Source of the DNA: Campylobacterota bacterium
Lineage (GTDB): Bacteria; Campylobacterota; Campylobacteria; Campylobacterales; Nitratiruptoraceae
Direction of reading: 5' to 3'
Assembly: GCA_015494715.1 (NCBI GenBank)
Contig: WGAT01000071.1
Span: forward strand, 17,591 to 81,590
Length of the DNA stretch: 64,000 nt
Within the stretch, counting starts at the first letter, position 1, and each line of letters opens with the position of its first letter. Position numbers and translations under genes: made by a program. Below the pieces are notes generated by a model. That model saw nothing but the letters and a program-made list of their open reading frames with translations. It was not told where the DNA came from and ran no database searches. Below are positions 1 to 7,558 of this stretch, one piece after another.

Positions 1-283
1 CCTCTTTGAGCTTTTGCTCTACCCAAGGGAGCAGCTCTTTTGCCTTTTGGATGGAGTGCAGCTTCTCCTCTTCGTAGGGATCATTAGTGCCGATGATGCG
101 AGAGAGCATAGGATAGAGCTCGGCTGCAGCTTCTGGAGGGGTGCGATCTAGAGGAAGCCCGGCCAAAAACTTGGCTCCTTCGTGCAAAACCTCCACGCTG
201 CACGCTTCCGCACATCCGGCCACTTTGGCCAGACGCAAGGTCTGGTTGTACAGACAGGGTAGACAATCAGGCCTTAGTCGCAT
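1..283 (-). CDS. DUF89/ARMT1-family protein, N-terminal part (partial)
   Basis: Reading the minus strand from the ATG at 283 gives an open frame of 94 codons that runs off the window edge. It begins [19 protein letters not shown], the CxxC-containing N-terminus typical of bacterial and archaeal DUF89 proteins. These are metal-dependent damage-control phosphatases acting on sugar phosphates or related metabolites; the exact substrate cannot be told from the fragment. The start codon lies 14 bp inside the 3' end of purE, which implies translational coupling in the same operon. The catalytic C-terminal domain is outside the window. The frame is better supported than the alternative 60-codon minus-strand frame over 84-266, which encodes an Arg/Ser-rich shadow. 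Confidence 0.72.
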   Translation of the reverse strand, partial: MRLRPDCLPCLYNQTLRLAKVAGCAEACSVEVLHEGAKFLAGLPLDRTPPEAAAELYPMLSRIIGTNDPYEEEKLHSIQKAKELLPWVEQKLKE

Positions 284-776
284 CGATGAGTACTTCCACT
301 TCGCTAGAATCCGCCTCTACTTTTTTGGCTTTGAGGAGCCTGTCTTCTTCGAGCTTGGCTCTAAGCTCCTTATCATCGATGGCCAAAATCTGCATAGCTA
401 AGTATGCGGCATTGACAGCTCCGGCTTTGCCAACCGCCACGGTGGCTACTGGCATACCCGCAGGCATCTGCACGGTGCTTAGCAGCGCATCCATCCCATC
501 CATGAAGCCCCCTTTCATCGGCACGCCGATGACTGGCTTGATAGTAAGACTTGCCACTACGCCCGCTAGATGGGCCGCCATCCCAGCGGCACAGATAAAG
601 ACGGTGGCTCCCTTTTGCTCCGCCGCACGCACATAGTTTTTAGTCCGCTGGGGACTGCGGTGGGCGCTGGAGATGATCAGCTCATACTGCACCCCAAACT
701 TCTCCAACACTTTCGCACACTCTTGCATCACCTCATAGTCGCTCTTACTGCCCATTATGATCGAGACAAAGCGCAT
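267..776 (-). CDS. purE: N5-carboxyaminoimidazole ribonucleotide mutase PurE (class I)
   Basis: PurE interconverts N5-CAIR and CAIR in cytosolic purine synthesis. The protein (169 residues from this start) shows MGSKSD near the N-terminus, the SAHRSP motif with the catalytic histidine, and the glycine-rich GVPMKGG segment that binds the nucleotide. Length is normal for class I PurE. I chose the ATG at 776 because an AAAAGGAGC ribosome site precedes it and the family start is at this point; an ATG seven codons upstream overlaps that ribosome site. A long C-terminal tail of charged residues is common in the family. It is followed by an overlapping DUF89 gene and preceded by trhP with a short gap. 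purF lies far away at 37485, so purine genes are scattered. Confidence 0.95.
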   Translation of the reverse strand: MRFVSIIMGSKSDYEVMQECAKVLEKFGVQYELIISSAHRSPQRTKNYVRAAEQKGATVFICAAGMAAHLAGVVASLTIKPVIGVPMKGGFMDGMDALLSTVQMPAGMPVATVAVGKAGAVNAAYLAMQILAIDDKELRAKLEEDRLLKAKKVEADSSEVEVLIDATKA

Positions 777-803
777 ACCCGCTCCTTTTTTGGCCAAATT
801 ATA

Positions 804-2066
804 TCAAACCGCGATTTTTTGGCGAAGAAAACTAAGAGGCGGCAAAGGACAAGGGAGTTTGACGGGATTTATGTTGCCGCTGTGGATACACTCGTACGCT
901 TTGTTCGCTTCTATTTTATCGAGCCTAAGCCACCATTTGCCATCCTCTTGCCACACTTTGCCAATCTCGTTCTCGCAAGGCTTTGGCTCAAGGCCTTGTG
1001 GGGTGACGATCTCAAGGGTCTCTCCCTTGCAGATTTTGTCTTTGGTCAAAAAGTGCAGACCATCTTCGAGCACCTCGGCTTTGACTTGATGGGTGCCTTG
1101 GCTGATGGAGCTCTCAAGCTTTTGGGTATCCGTTTTTTCATAGGGGCGGCTTACCAGATAGCCATCGGTAAATCCTCGATGTTTGGTAGTGGCAAGCTCT
1201 GCTTGATACTTCTTGGGCTCGAAGCGACCGGCATAGTAGTCGTCGATCGCCATTCGGTAGGCTTTGGTAGCGATGGCGGCGTAGTAGTCGCTTTTGGTGC
1301 GCCCCTCGATCTTGAGGCTATCCACCACACCAGCGTCCAAGATCTCCTTGATATGGCTGGCGAGATTGAGATCCTTGGCGTTCATGATATAGGTCCCCTC
1401 GCCCTCTCGCTCTTCGAGTTTAAAAAGAGTCCCTGTCTCTGGATTTTCGGCATAGAGGGTATACTCGAAACGGCAGTCGTTGGCACAGCTGCCTCGATTT
1501 GGCACCCGCCCGCTCTGGACGGAGCTGATGAGGCATCTACCGCTATAGGCAAAGCACATACTACCGTGTACAAAAATCTCTAGTTCCAGATTTGGGACCT
1601 CCTTTTTGATTTTGGCCAAATCTTTGAGGCTGATCTCACGAGCGGCGATGATACGACTTACCCCCATCTCGTAGTAGACCAAAGCGTCGAGGTAGTTCAT
1701 CACATTGGCCTGAGTGGAGAGGTGGATGGGGATGTGTGGGGCGATATCCTTGCATAACTTGATCACACCCGGAGTGCTGACGATAAAAGCGTCTGGAGCA
1801 AGGCTAGCCATCGTCTCGATATGTTTGGCGAAAAGCTTGATCTGGGAGTTGAAAGGAAAGCCGTTGATGGTGCAGTAGACCTTTTTACCCAAAGCGTGGG
1901 CGTAGTCGATCCCCTCTTTGAAGCTCTCCAGCGTAAACTCCTTGCCGCTTCTGATGCGTAAAGAGTAGTGGCTTACCCCTCCATAGACCGCATCGGCCCC
2001 GTAAGCCAGAGCGATTTTGAGTTTTTTGAGATTGCCCGCAGGGCTTAAAAGCTCCACTTTTTTCAT
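804..2066 (-). CDS. trhP: U32-family tRNA hydroxylase TrhP-like protein
   Basis: The 420-residue product belongs to the U32 family, formerly called collagenase-like peptidases. Members such as E. coli TrhP (YegQ) make 5-hydroxyuridine at tRNA position 34 using prephenate. Visible signatures are the N-terminal ELLSPAG segment and the TIM-barrel motif GADAVYGG. The conserved cysteine cluster around GSMCFAYSGRCLIS and RGSCANDCR probably coordinates an iron-sulphur cluster. KIEGRTKSDYY follows it. The start at 2066 forms an ATGA overlap with the upstream Uma2 gene and matches the family N-terminus; a frame start five codons upstream has no better ribosome site. TrhP is the likeliest paralogue because of the length and C-terminal domain, but other U32 proteins (UbiU, RlhA) share the core. 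Confidence 0.88.
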   Translation of the reverse strand: MKKVELLSPAGNLKKLKIALAYGADAVYGGVSHYSLRIRSGKEFTLESFKEGIDYAHALGKKVYCTINGFPFNSQIKLFAKHIETMASLAPDAFIVSTPGVIKLCKDIAPHIPIHLSTQANVMNYLDALVYYEMGVSRIIAAREISLKDLAKIKKEVPNLELEIFVHGSMCFAYSGRCLISSVQSGRVPNRGSCANDCRFEYTLYAENPETGTLFKLEEREGEGTYIMNAKDLNLASHIKEILDAGVVDSLKIEGRTKSDYYAAIATKAYRMAIDDYYAGRFEPKKYQAELATTKHRGFTDGYLVSRPYEKTDTQKLESSISQGTHQVKAEVLEDGLHFLTKDKICKGETLEIVTPQGLEPKPCENEIGKVWQEDGKWWLRLDKIEANKAYECIHSGNINPVKLPCPLPPLSFLRQKIAV

Positions 2067-2602
2067 AATACCCGCCACCATCTATCGATACCAAAATATA
2101 GCGTACACCCCTCGAAATCAAGCTCCATCACCCCATCTATCTCTTCGGCGATTTTTTGGTATTTTCCCTCATGGAGCTCGTAGACTTTTACTTTTTGGAG
2201 TTTGTAGTCCACCATCATATAGTATGGCACTCTCTCTTTTTCATAGATAGAAAATTTGATGTTTTTATCCTTTATAGCAGTGGAAGGACTCAATACCTCC
2301 ACAATTAACTCCGGTGCTTTCTTGGCAAAATCTTTGATTTTTTGACAGCTCACAAGCACATCAGGGCGCAGCACCGTCTCTTCGTCCACGATGTAATCGA
2401 GCTGGGTATAGACAAAGCACTCTTTTTGGCACTCTAACAAAGATCTATCCAAATCGCTTACAATCCTACTTACTATTGCTTGATGCGGTCCAAAAGGACT
2501 GGGTGCCATCGCCACCGCTTGCCCCTCTATTAGCTCCCACTCCCCTTTCCACTGCTTATAATCATCTATCGTATATCTGATATTATATGCCAAATTACTC
2601 AT
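2063..2602 (-). CDS. Uma2-family (DUF820) putative restriction-like nuclease
   Basis: The 179-residue protein has the Uma2/DUF820 fold of the PD-(D/E)XK superfamily. The N-terminal YTIDDYKQW and WELIEGQ segments are typical. The core reads LRPDVLVSC, supplying the metal-binding Asp, followed by PELIVEVLSPST with the Glu, and then a downstream lysine in the segment DKNIKFSIYE. The family is very abundant in cyanobacteria and scattered elsewhere, and its role is unknown. It overlaps the ankyrin gene by 8 bp at its start and trhP by 4 bp at its end. The operon position next to an ankyrin protein rather than a methyltransferase argues against a classical restriction-modification role. Confidence 0.85.
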   Translation of the reverse strand: MSNLAYNIRYTIDDYKQWKGEWELIEGQAVAMAPSPFGPHQAIVSRIVSDLDRSLLECQKECFVYTQLDYIVDEETVLRPDVLVSCQKIKDFAKKAPELIVEVLSPSTAIKDKNIKFSIYEKERVPYYMMVDYKLQKVKVYELHEGKYQKIAEEIDGVMELDFEGCTLYFGIDRWWRVL

Positions 2603-3065
2603 CCAATATCCTTAATAGATGTTTGTATCCCGTCATCTTGGCGTAATCGGCCGCCGTCTTTTCAAATGTATCCTTTACATCGGTATCGACCCCGCACTCA
2701 CGCACCAAATAGCGAGTAATAGGCTCGTCCCCATAGGCCATCGCCGCCATTAGCGGGGTAAAGCCAGATTTACGCCTAGTCGTATTAGGATCGATACCGG
2801 ATTCGACCAAAAATCGCACGATATCGAGCCGTCCTTTTTTGATAGCATCGTCGATCAGCCCCACTCCCTCTTCGTCTACTTCGAAAATATCCGCGCCAGC
2901 TTCTACCAGTAGCTCGAACATCTCCAGACTCGCTCCGCTTTTGATAGCCACTCTGAGTACCGAGTCCCCACTCTCGGTACGAAGCTGGCCTATTGGCTCT
3001 CCAGCCTCGATCGCTTGCTTGACTCCAACCAAGCTATCGCGTTTAATCTCTTCAAAAATGCTCAT
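2595..3065 (-). CDS. Ankyrin-repeat protein
   Basis: This 156-residue soluble protein is built from about four ankyrin repeats; DSVLRVAIKSGASLEMFELLVEAGAD and GFTPLMAAMAYGDEPITRYLV are clear repeat units (only parts quoted). There is no signal peptide or membrane segment, so it is expected in the cytoplasm as a protein-protein interaction module. A strong GGGGGAG ribosome site precedes the ATG at 3065. It is the first gene of the minus-strand operon reading into the Uma2 nuclease, trhP and purE. A specific partner cannot be deduced; the overlapping nuclease gene is the obvious candidate. Confidence 0.88.
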   Translation of the reverse strand: MSIFEEIKRDSLVGVKQAIEAGEPIGQLRTESGDSVLRVAIKSGASLEMFELLVEAGADIFEVDEEGVGLIDDAIKKGRLDIVRFLVESGIDPNTTRRKSGFTPLMAAMAYGDEPITRYLVRECGVDTDVKDTFEKTAADYAKMTGYKHLLRILDE

Positions 3066-3080
3066 CCGCTCCCCCTGTGA

Positions 3081-3104
3081 TATAATTAAGTTATTTTAAT
3101 TATA
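3081..3104. promoter_or_regulatory. Symmetric bidirectional promoter (two facing -10 boxes)
   Basis: The 24-bp segment is an inverted repeat: a 9-bp arm TATAATTAA, a 6-bp centre, and the exact reverse complement. The left arm contains TATAAT for the plus-strand hisJ-like gene, and the right arm contains TATAAT (3104-3099) for the minus-strand ankyrin operon. Predicted start sites would fall almost back to back near 3092-3093, so the two polymerase footprints should exclude each other. Confidence 0.6.
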
Positions 3105-3118
3105 GCAAAAGGAGAACC

Positions 3119-3910
3119 GTGCGCGTCGATTTGCACAACCATACTCCAAGATGCAACCATGCTACCGGCGAGATGGAGGAGTATGTCGAACAAGCGATCC
3201 AAAAAGGGATCGATATCTTTGGTTTTAGCGACCACGCTCCCATGGGCTTTGATCCAAAATATCGTATGGGTTTGGGAGAAGCCAATGCGTATGAAAAAGA
3301 TGTCAAAGAGCTGGCCCAAAAATATAAAGACAAAATCGAAATATTGCTCGGATACGAAATGGATTTTTTGCCAAACTACCTAGAGGAGCGTATTCTAGGA
3401 GCCCCTGTGGACTACCTGATCGGCTCGGTGCATTTCATTCCCAAAGATGGTAATCTTTGGGGCTTTGACAACTCAGAGTTTATCGGTGCGTATAAAAACG
3501 CTAATATCGATCAGATATGGCAAGACTACTTCGATGCCGTCGAAGCGATGGCCAAAAGCGGGCTTTTTCAGATCGCAGGACATCTTGACTTGATCAAAGT
3601 TTTTAACTTCAAACCCAAAAAAGATGTACGCCACATCGCCCAAAAAGCTCTTAAAGCCATCAAAAAAAGCGGTATGGCGCTAGAGATCAATGGCGCCGGC
3701 TTTCGCAAACCCGTAGGCGAGCCCTACCCCTCCAAAGAGCTCTTAGAGGTTGCTTATGAGCTTGATATCCCAATTACCTTGGCTTCTGATGCCCACGCTC
3801 CCGAGCAGGTTGGCCAAAATATGAGTAGTATCGAAACATTGGCAAAAGCGATAGGATACGATAAAGTGGCGATTTTTCGGCAAAAAGAGCTAGAGCTGCT
3901 TGATTTTTAA
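3119..3910 (+). CDS. hisJ: PHP-family histidinol-phosphatase
   Basis: The 263-residue product is a PHP-domain phosphoesterase of the histidinol-phosphatase (HisJ/HisK) type, which removes phosphate from histidinol phosphate in the last-but-two step of histidine synthesis. Metal-binding motifs are all present: DLHNH at the N-terminus, FSDHAP, GYEMDF, SVHF, GHLDL and SDAHAP. It starts with GTG at 3119, eight bases after an AGGAG ribosome site; the first residues after it are the conserved HxH motif, so no earlier start is needed. A promoter shared with the divergent ankyrin operon precedes it. Another histidine gene, hisIE, occurs at 34085, so the pathway is dispersed. Confidence 0.88.
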   Translation: MRVDLHNHTPRCNHATGEMEEYVEQAIQKGIDIFGFSDHAPMGFDPKYRMGLGEANAYEKDVKELAQKYKDKIEILLGYEMDFLPNYLEERILGAPVDYLIGSVHFIPKDGNLWGFDNSEFIGAYKNANIDQIWQDYFDAVEAMAKSGLFQIAGHLDLIKVFNFKPKKDVRHIAQKALKAIKKSGMALEINGAGFRKPVGEPYPSKELLEVAYELDIPITLASDAHAPEQVGQNMSSIETLAKAIGYDKVAIFRQKELELLDF

Positions 3911-3934
3911 GCAATTCTCAAAGAAATTTTGGGC

Positions 3935-3940
3935 TATAAT
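3935..3940 (+). promoter_or_regulatory. glnA promoter -10 box
   Basis: TATAAT preceded by TTTTGGGC lies 32 bp before the glnA start codon, followed by an AAGGAGAG ribosome site at about 3963. No clear -35 box or sigma-54 box (GG-N10-GC) is visible in the 60-bp gap, so NtrC-type control is not indicated here. Confidence 0.6.
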
Positions 3941-3972
3941 GAGAGCGACATAAATTTTATCAAGGAGAGTGT

Positions 3973-5403
3973 ATGAGCACAGTCAAAGAGTTTTTTGAGA
4001 TGCTCGGACGTGAAGAGATCGAGTTCGTCGACTTCAGATTTACCGATATTTTTGGCCGATGGCACCATGTAGGCTACAACGCCAAAGCAGTAACGGAAGA
4101 GATGTTTGAAAAGGGTATCCCTTTTGACGGAAGCTCCATTAGAATGTGGAAAAACATCAGCGAATCGGATACTTTATTGATGCCAGACGCCTCCACGGCT
4201 TTCGTTGATCCTTTTACGGCAGATCCCACGGCGGTCGTCATCTGCTCCGTACATGACGTAGACGGCACACCATACTACAAAGATCCTCGCACCATCGCCA
4301 AAAAAGCCCTCCAATACCTCAAAGACAGCGGTACGGGAGACGCAGCCTATTTTGGACCAGAAAACGAATTTTTCATCTTCGACCACGTGCACGTAGTGGA
4401 CGAACCCAACAGCCAATGTTATGAGGTAGACTCCGAAGAGGGCGAGTGGAACTGGAAAAAAGACCCAAGAGACGAGGGCGGTTACAACATCGGACACAGA
4501 CCAGCCTACAAAGAAGGATATTTTCCAGTACCTCCGGTAGACAGCCAGATGGATATCAGAGCCGAGATGGTCACGGTCCTTGAAGAAGTGGGTATCGAGA
4601 CTTTCGTAGTGCACCACGAAGTAGGAACTGCGGGACAAGCCGAAATCGGAGTCAAATTTAGCGATATCATCGGTGCGGCGGACAATGTACAAAAATATAA
4701 ATATGTAGTCAAAAATGTGGCCCACATCAACGGCAAAACCGCTACTTTTATGCCAAAACCTCTCTATGGCGACAACGGAAACGGGATGCACGTACACTGC
4801 TCCATCTGGAAAGATGGCAAAAACCTTTTTTATAAAGCCGGAGAATATGGCAATCTGAGCGAAATCGCCAAGTGGTTCATCGGCGGTATCATCGCCCACG
4901 CAGGAGCGGTAGCGGCATTTACCAACCCGTCCACCAACTCTTATAAGCGACTCATGCCGGGCTTCGAGGCGCCATCGGTATTGGCCTACAGCGCAAGAAA
5001 CAGGAGTGCTTGTTTTAGAATCCCTTACGGTGCAGGCGAGAAGAGCGTTCGAGTCGAATTTAGAAGTCCAGACAGCTCCAGCTGTCCATACCTTGCCTTT
5101 ACGGCAATCCTTATGGCAGGACTCGATGGCATCAAACACCAGATCGATCCGGGTGAGCCACGGGATGAGGATCTCTTTGAGTACACTCTCGAAGAGCTTC
5201 GCGACCAAGGGATCAAAACGATGCCGGCAACCCTCCGAGAGGCTCTTGAAGCACTCAAAAAAGATCACGACTTCCTCACTGCCGGCGGCGTCATGAGCGA
5301 AGATTTCATCAAAGAGTACATCGACTGGAAATATGAAGTAGAAGTCAATCCGGTAGAGGGACGACCCCATCCATATGAATTCAAACTCTACTACAGCTGC
5401 TAA
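3973..5403 (+). CDS. glnA: Glutamine synthetase type I
   Basis: GlnA makes glutamine from glutamate, ammonia and ATP as a cytosolic dodecamer. The 476-residue length is right for type I. Visible motifs are DGSSIRMW (substrate region), PENEFFIFD with metal-binding glutamate, [12 protein letters not shown] (ATP/metal), [17 protein letters not shown] (ammonia and glutamate binding) and [11 protein letters not shown]. In many proteobacterial enzymes the adenylylation site reads NLYDLPPEE; here the matching segment is DLFEYTLEE, with Phe402 in place of the modified tyrosine. The enzyme should therefore not be controlled by GlnE-type adenylylation. A glutaminase gene begins inside its last codons, so the two opposing enzymes are co-expressed. 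Confidence 0.97.
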   Translation: MSTVKEFFEMLGREEIEFVDFRFTDIFGRWHHVGYNAKAVTEEMFEKGIPFDGSSIRMWKNISESDTLLMPDASTAFVDPFTADPTAVVICSVHDVDGTPYYKDPRTIAKKALQYLKDSGTGDAAYFGPENEFFIFDHVHVVDEPNSQCYEVDSEEGEWNWKKDPRDEGGYNIGHRPAYKEGYFPVPPVDSQMDIRAEMVTVLEEVGIETFVVHHEVGTAGQAEIGVKFSDIIGAADNVQKYKYVVKNVAHINGKTATFMPKPLYGDNGNGMHVHCSIWKDGKNLFYKAGEYGNLSEIAKWFIGGIIAHAGAVAAFTNPSTNSYKRLMPGFEAPSVLAYSARNRSACFRIPYGAGEKSVRVEFRSPDSSSCPYLAFTAILMAGLDGIKHQIDPGEPRDEDLFEYTLEELRDQGIKTMPATLREALEALKKDHDFLTAGGVMSEDFIKEYIDWKYEVEVNPVEGRPHPYEFKLYYSC

Positions 5404-6355
5404 TTCAAAGGGCTCTGCGCCCTTTGAAACCCCAGATTATCAAAAAATCCTCGAAGAGGTCTACGAAGAGGTCAAACCCCATATCGGCAAAGGCAAAGTG
5501 GCCGATTATATCCCAGAGCTTGCTAAAGTCGATCCCAATCAGTTTGCAATGAGTCTTATGACCCTTGATGGCCAAAGCTATGGTGTGGGTGAAGAACAAA
5601 AGAGATTTTCTATCCAAAGCATCTCCAAAGTCTTCACTTTCACGATGGCTTTAAAGATGTACTCAAAAGAGCTCTACAAGCGGGTGGGGGTAGAGCCCAG
5701 TGGCTCCCCTTTTAATAGCTTAGTGCAGCTGGAGTATGAGCATGGCAAACCACGTAACCCTTTTATCAACGCCGGAGCTATCGTCGTGACCGATTCGCTC
5801 ATCACCCACTATAAAGATGAGTTTATCACCCTAGAAAATATCCTTGGCTTTATCCGTGATATCTCCCAAACGCCAGATATCAACCTCAACCCCTACGTGG
5901 CCAAATCGGAAATGGAGCATGGCTATCGCAACAGGGCCTTGGCTGATCTGATCAAAAGTTTTGACAATCTAGACAACGATCCAACCAGCGTGGTGGAGAC
6001 CTATTTCAAACACTGCGCCGTAGAGATGAGTACCAAAGAGCTGGCCCGCTCCATGCTTTTTTTGGCCAACAAGGGCACCGATCCCCTCACTGGCAAGGAG
6101 TTCGTCACACCTACGCAGGCCAAACGGATCAACGCCGTAATGCTTACTTGCGGCCATTACGATGCCAGTGGGGAATTTGCTTTTCATGTAGGTTTACCTG
6201 GCAAAAGCGGAGTAGGAGGAGGTATCGTAGCAGTAGTACCCGGCAAGATGGGTATTTGCGTCTGGTCTCCGGCACTTAACAAATACGGCAACTCCTACGC
6301 CGGAACTTTGGCTTTGGAGCTTTTTACCAAAAAGACGGGACTCTCCATTTTTTAA
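5375..6355 (+). CDS. glsA: Glutaminase (serine-dependent)
   Basis: The 326-residue protein is a beta-lactamase-like glutaminase converting glutamine to glutamate and ammonia. The active-site SxxK is Ser82/Lys85 in [30 protein letters not shown] and [11 protein letters not shown] are also characteristic. Family proteins normally begin near the segment DYQKILEEV, about 20 residues in. The only in-frame start is ATG 5375, which overlaps glnA by 29 bp, so the first 18 residues are an extra, low-conservation tail. A perfect hairpin at 5404-5428 lies within that tail. There is no strong ribosome site before 5375, so translation probably depends on ribosomes finishing glnA. Its stop overlaps the convergent zinc-ribbon gene. 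Confidence 0.93.
   Translation: MNSNSTTAANSKGSAPFETPDYQKILEEVYEEVKPHIGKGKVADYIPELAKVDPNQFAMSLMTLDGQSYGVGEEQKRFSIQSISKVFTFTMALKMYSKELYKRVGVEPSGSPFNSLVQLEYEHGKPRNPFINAGAIVVTDSLITHYKDEFITLENILGFIRDISQTPDINLNPYVAKSEMEHGYRNRALADLIKSFDNLDNDPTSVVETYFKHCAVEMSTKELARSMLFLANKGTDPLTGKEFVTPTQAKRINAVMLTCGHYDASGEFAFHVGLPGKSGVGGGIVAVVPGKMGICVWSPALNKYGNSYAGTLALELFTKKTGLSIF
5404..5428 (+). other. Perfect 10-bp hairpin at the glnA/glsA junction
   Basis: Immediately after the glnA stop codon the sequence forms a perfect inverted repeat: arm TTCAAAGGGC (5404-5413), 5-nt loop, arm GCCCTTTGAA (5419-5428). It is translated as part of the extended N-terminus of glutaminase. No U-run follows, so it is not a standard rho-independent terminator. 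It may stabilise the glnA message against 3' decay, or limit glsA translation until ribosomes melt it. Confidence 0.7.
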
Positions 6356-6555
6356 AATAAGATCTTATTTTTAGTGGCCCACTCCATCGAAGACTCCAGT
6401 CTCCCGCCACACTTTGGACAACCTTTTTCTTTACATCTTTGGCATACCTTATACTCTTTTCCACATTTTTGACAAGTACACAAAGCCTCTTGCATGGTAA
6501 AGGGGAGCTTATCGCTCCCACATATTTGGCATTTGCCCGAGGATACAATGAGCAT
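6352..6555 (-). CDS. Small zinc-ribbon protein
   Basis: Using the ATG at 6555 gives 67 residues with four CxxC knuckles: CQICGS, CTCQKCGK, CQRCKEKGC and CPKCGGR. This is a cysteine-rich, zinc-binding ribbon protein without recognisable enzymatic motif. I chose 6555 over a longer frame starting at 6603 because a GGAGAGGAAG ribosome site precedes 6555 and the longer version would overlap the upstream kbp-like gene by 47 bp. The stop overlaps the stop of the convergent glutaminase gene. The function is unknown; it is probably co-transcribed with the Kbp- and YidB-like genes. Confidence 0.75.
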   Translation of the reverse strand: MLIVSSGKCQICGSDKLPFTMQEALCTCQKCGKEYKVCQRCKEKGCPKCGGRLESSMEWATKNKILF

Positions 6556-6556
6556 C

Positions 6557-7024
6557 TTAGGCTTCCTCTCCTTTTTGCTCCTCTTGTTCTTCCTCCAAAA
6601 CAATTCTAATCTTTTGTCCCGGATAGATTTTATCTGGATCCTTGATCACCTCTTTGTTATCCTCAAAGATTTTTTTGTATTTGTTGCCGTCTCCATAAAA
6701 TTTTTCGGCTATTGCCCAAAGGGTATCGCCCTTTTGGATCTCATAGATCTCTACTTTTTGCTGCGAAGGCTCTTGAACGCTCACCTCACTCACATCAACC
6801 TTGCTCACCCCTTCTACATTGCCCGCCATCAATGCCGCCTTTTCCAAAGCCGCTTGATCTTTTGCCTCGCCTTTTAAGGAGACGTTCCCATCTTGATCCA
6901 TCTGGACTTCTACGTTTTCTATGCCCGGATTATCCTCTTGGATGTATGATTGGAGCTCCTCGGGAGCTTTCTCCTCATCGCTTGAGAAAATTTTCGCACC
7001 GATATCTTTGATAAACTCAAACAT
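6557..7024 (-). CDS. kbp: BON-LysM protein, Kbp (YgaU)-like
   Basis: The 155-residue protein has the two-domain layout of E. coli Kbp/YgaU. An N-terminal FxFIKDIGAKIF segment leads to a BON domain (roughly residues 25-85) containing VSLKGEAKDQ. A C-terminal LysM domain follows (about 95-145), with EIQKGDTLWAIAEKFYG and DKIYPGQKIRI. E. coli Kbp is a cytoplasmic potassium-binding protein despite its LysM domain. No signal peptide is seen here either, consistent with a cytoplasmic role. The tail is rich in Glu/Gln. An AAAGGAGGAGA ribosome site precedes the ATG. A Kef-type cation antiporter diverges upstream, a suggestive potassium-related neighbourhood. Confidence 0.88.
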   Translation of the reverse strand: MFEFIKDIGAKIFSSDEEKAPEELQSYIQEDNPGIENVEVQMDQDGNVSLKGEAKDQAALEKAALMAGNVEGVSKVDVSEVSVQEPSQQKVEIYEIQKGDTLWAIAEKFYGDGNKYKKIFEDNKEVIKDPDKIYPGQKIRIVLEEEQEEQKGEEA

Positions 7025-7041
7025 TATTCTCCTCCTTTATA

Positions 7042-7485
7042 TTAAAGAAATTTCTTGAGCAAATTCAAGGCCCCTTCTACACCACCGATCTGCTCAAACA
7101 GCTGCTCGGCCAGTGACGGCTCCTCGCTCGTAGCTTTGTCCACTACGGCAGGCAAAGCGTCGGCTAACGCTTTTTTTGCGCTCTCTTCTGGAATGCCTAA
7201 CTGCTGAGCCAACGCCTGGACTTTCTCAGGATCGACCACTTCTGTCACTTGCTCTGGTTCAATAGGCTTATTCTCCCCTTCTGCGATCCAACTACTTACT
7301 ACTTCTAGCAAACCTGAGTCTTGCACCTTGGATACGAGCCCTTGGATATCGATCTTGCCATCTTCGTCGGCCAATACGCTTTGCAAAGCGCCGACAATAT
7401 CGCCTAGATCCAAGCCGCTCGTATTATCGTCGTCATTGCTTTGGATATACTTCGCTCCTAAAACAAGTAGATCTTGCCAATCCAT
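7042..7485 (-). CDS. YidB-like (DUF937) protein
   Basis: The 147-residue acidic protein resembles the YidB/DUF937 family. It has a weakly conserved N-terminus, then SGLLEVVSSWIAEGENKPIEPEQV and a segment LAQQLGIPEESAKKALADALPAVVDKATS (partly quoted), both typical of that family. The function is unknown. No transmembrane segment or signal peptide is visible. It has a perfect AAAGGAGGT ribosome site and a TATAAT -10 box at 7512-7507, suggesting high expression. It is followed after 17 bp by the kbp-like gene, so both are likely one transcript. Confidence 0.78.
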   Translation of the reverse strand: MDWQDLLVLGAKYIQSNDDDNTSGLDLGDIVGALQSVLADEDGKIDIQGLVSKVQDSGLLEVVSSWIAEGENKPIEPEQVTEVVDPEKVQALAQQLGIPEESAKKALADALPAVVDKATSEEPSLAEQLFEQIGGVEGALNLLKKFL

Positions 7486-7506
7486 TGTCCACCTCCTTTT
7501 GGATCA

Positions 7507-7538
7507 ATTATAATCAAAATTTCTTAAAATGGTATAAT
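7507..7538. promoter_or_regulatory. Back-to-back promoters: yidB-like operon and kef-like gene
   Basis: TATAAT reads on the minus strand at 7512-7507, and on the plus strand at 7533-7538. The plus-strand box overlaps a TTG at 7538 that could be mistaken for a start; transcription would begin downstream of it, so the antiporter start is the ATG at 7559. Confidence 0.65.
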
Positions 7539-7558
7539 TGCGAAAAAAAAAGAGCCCC

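Noticed and set aside
570..1583. 337-codon plus-strand frame opposite purE and trhP
   Set aside because: No recognisable domain, no ribosome site, and both opposite-strand genes are clear.
4174..5370. 398-codon open frame antisense to glnA
   Set aside because: It is a shadow of the glnA codon pattern; no family motif and glnA is unmistakable.
5404..5428. Rho-independent terminator after glnA
   Set aside because: The stem is strong but no U-run follows, and glsA is read straight through it.
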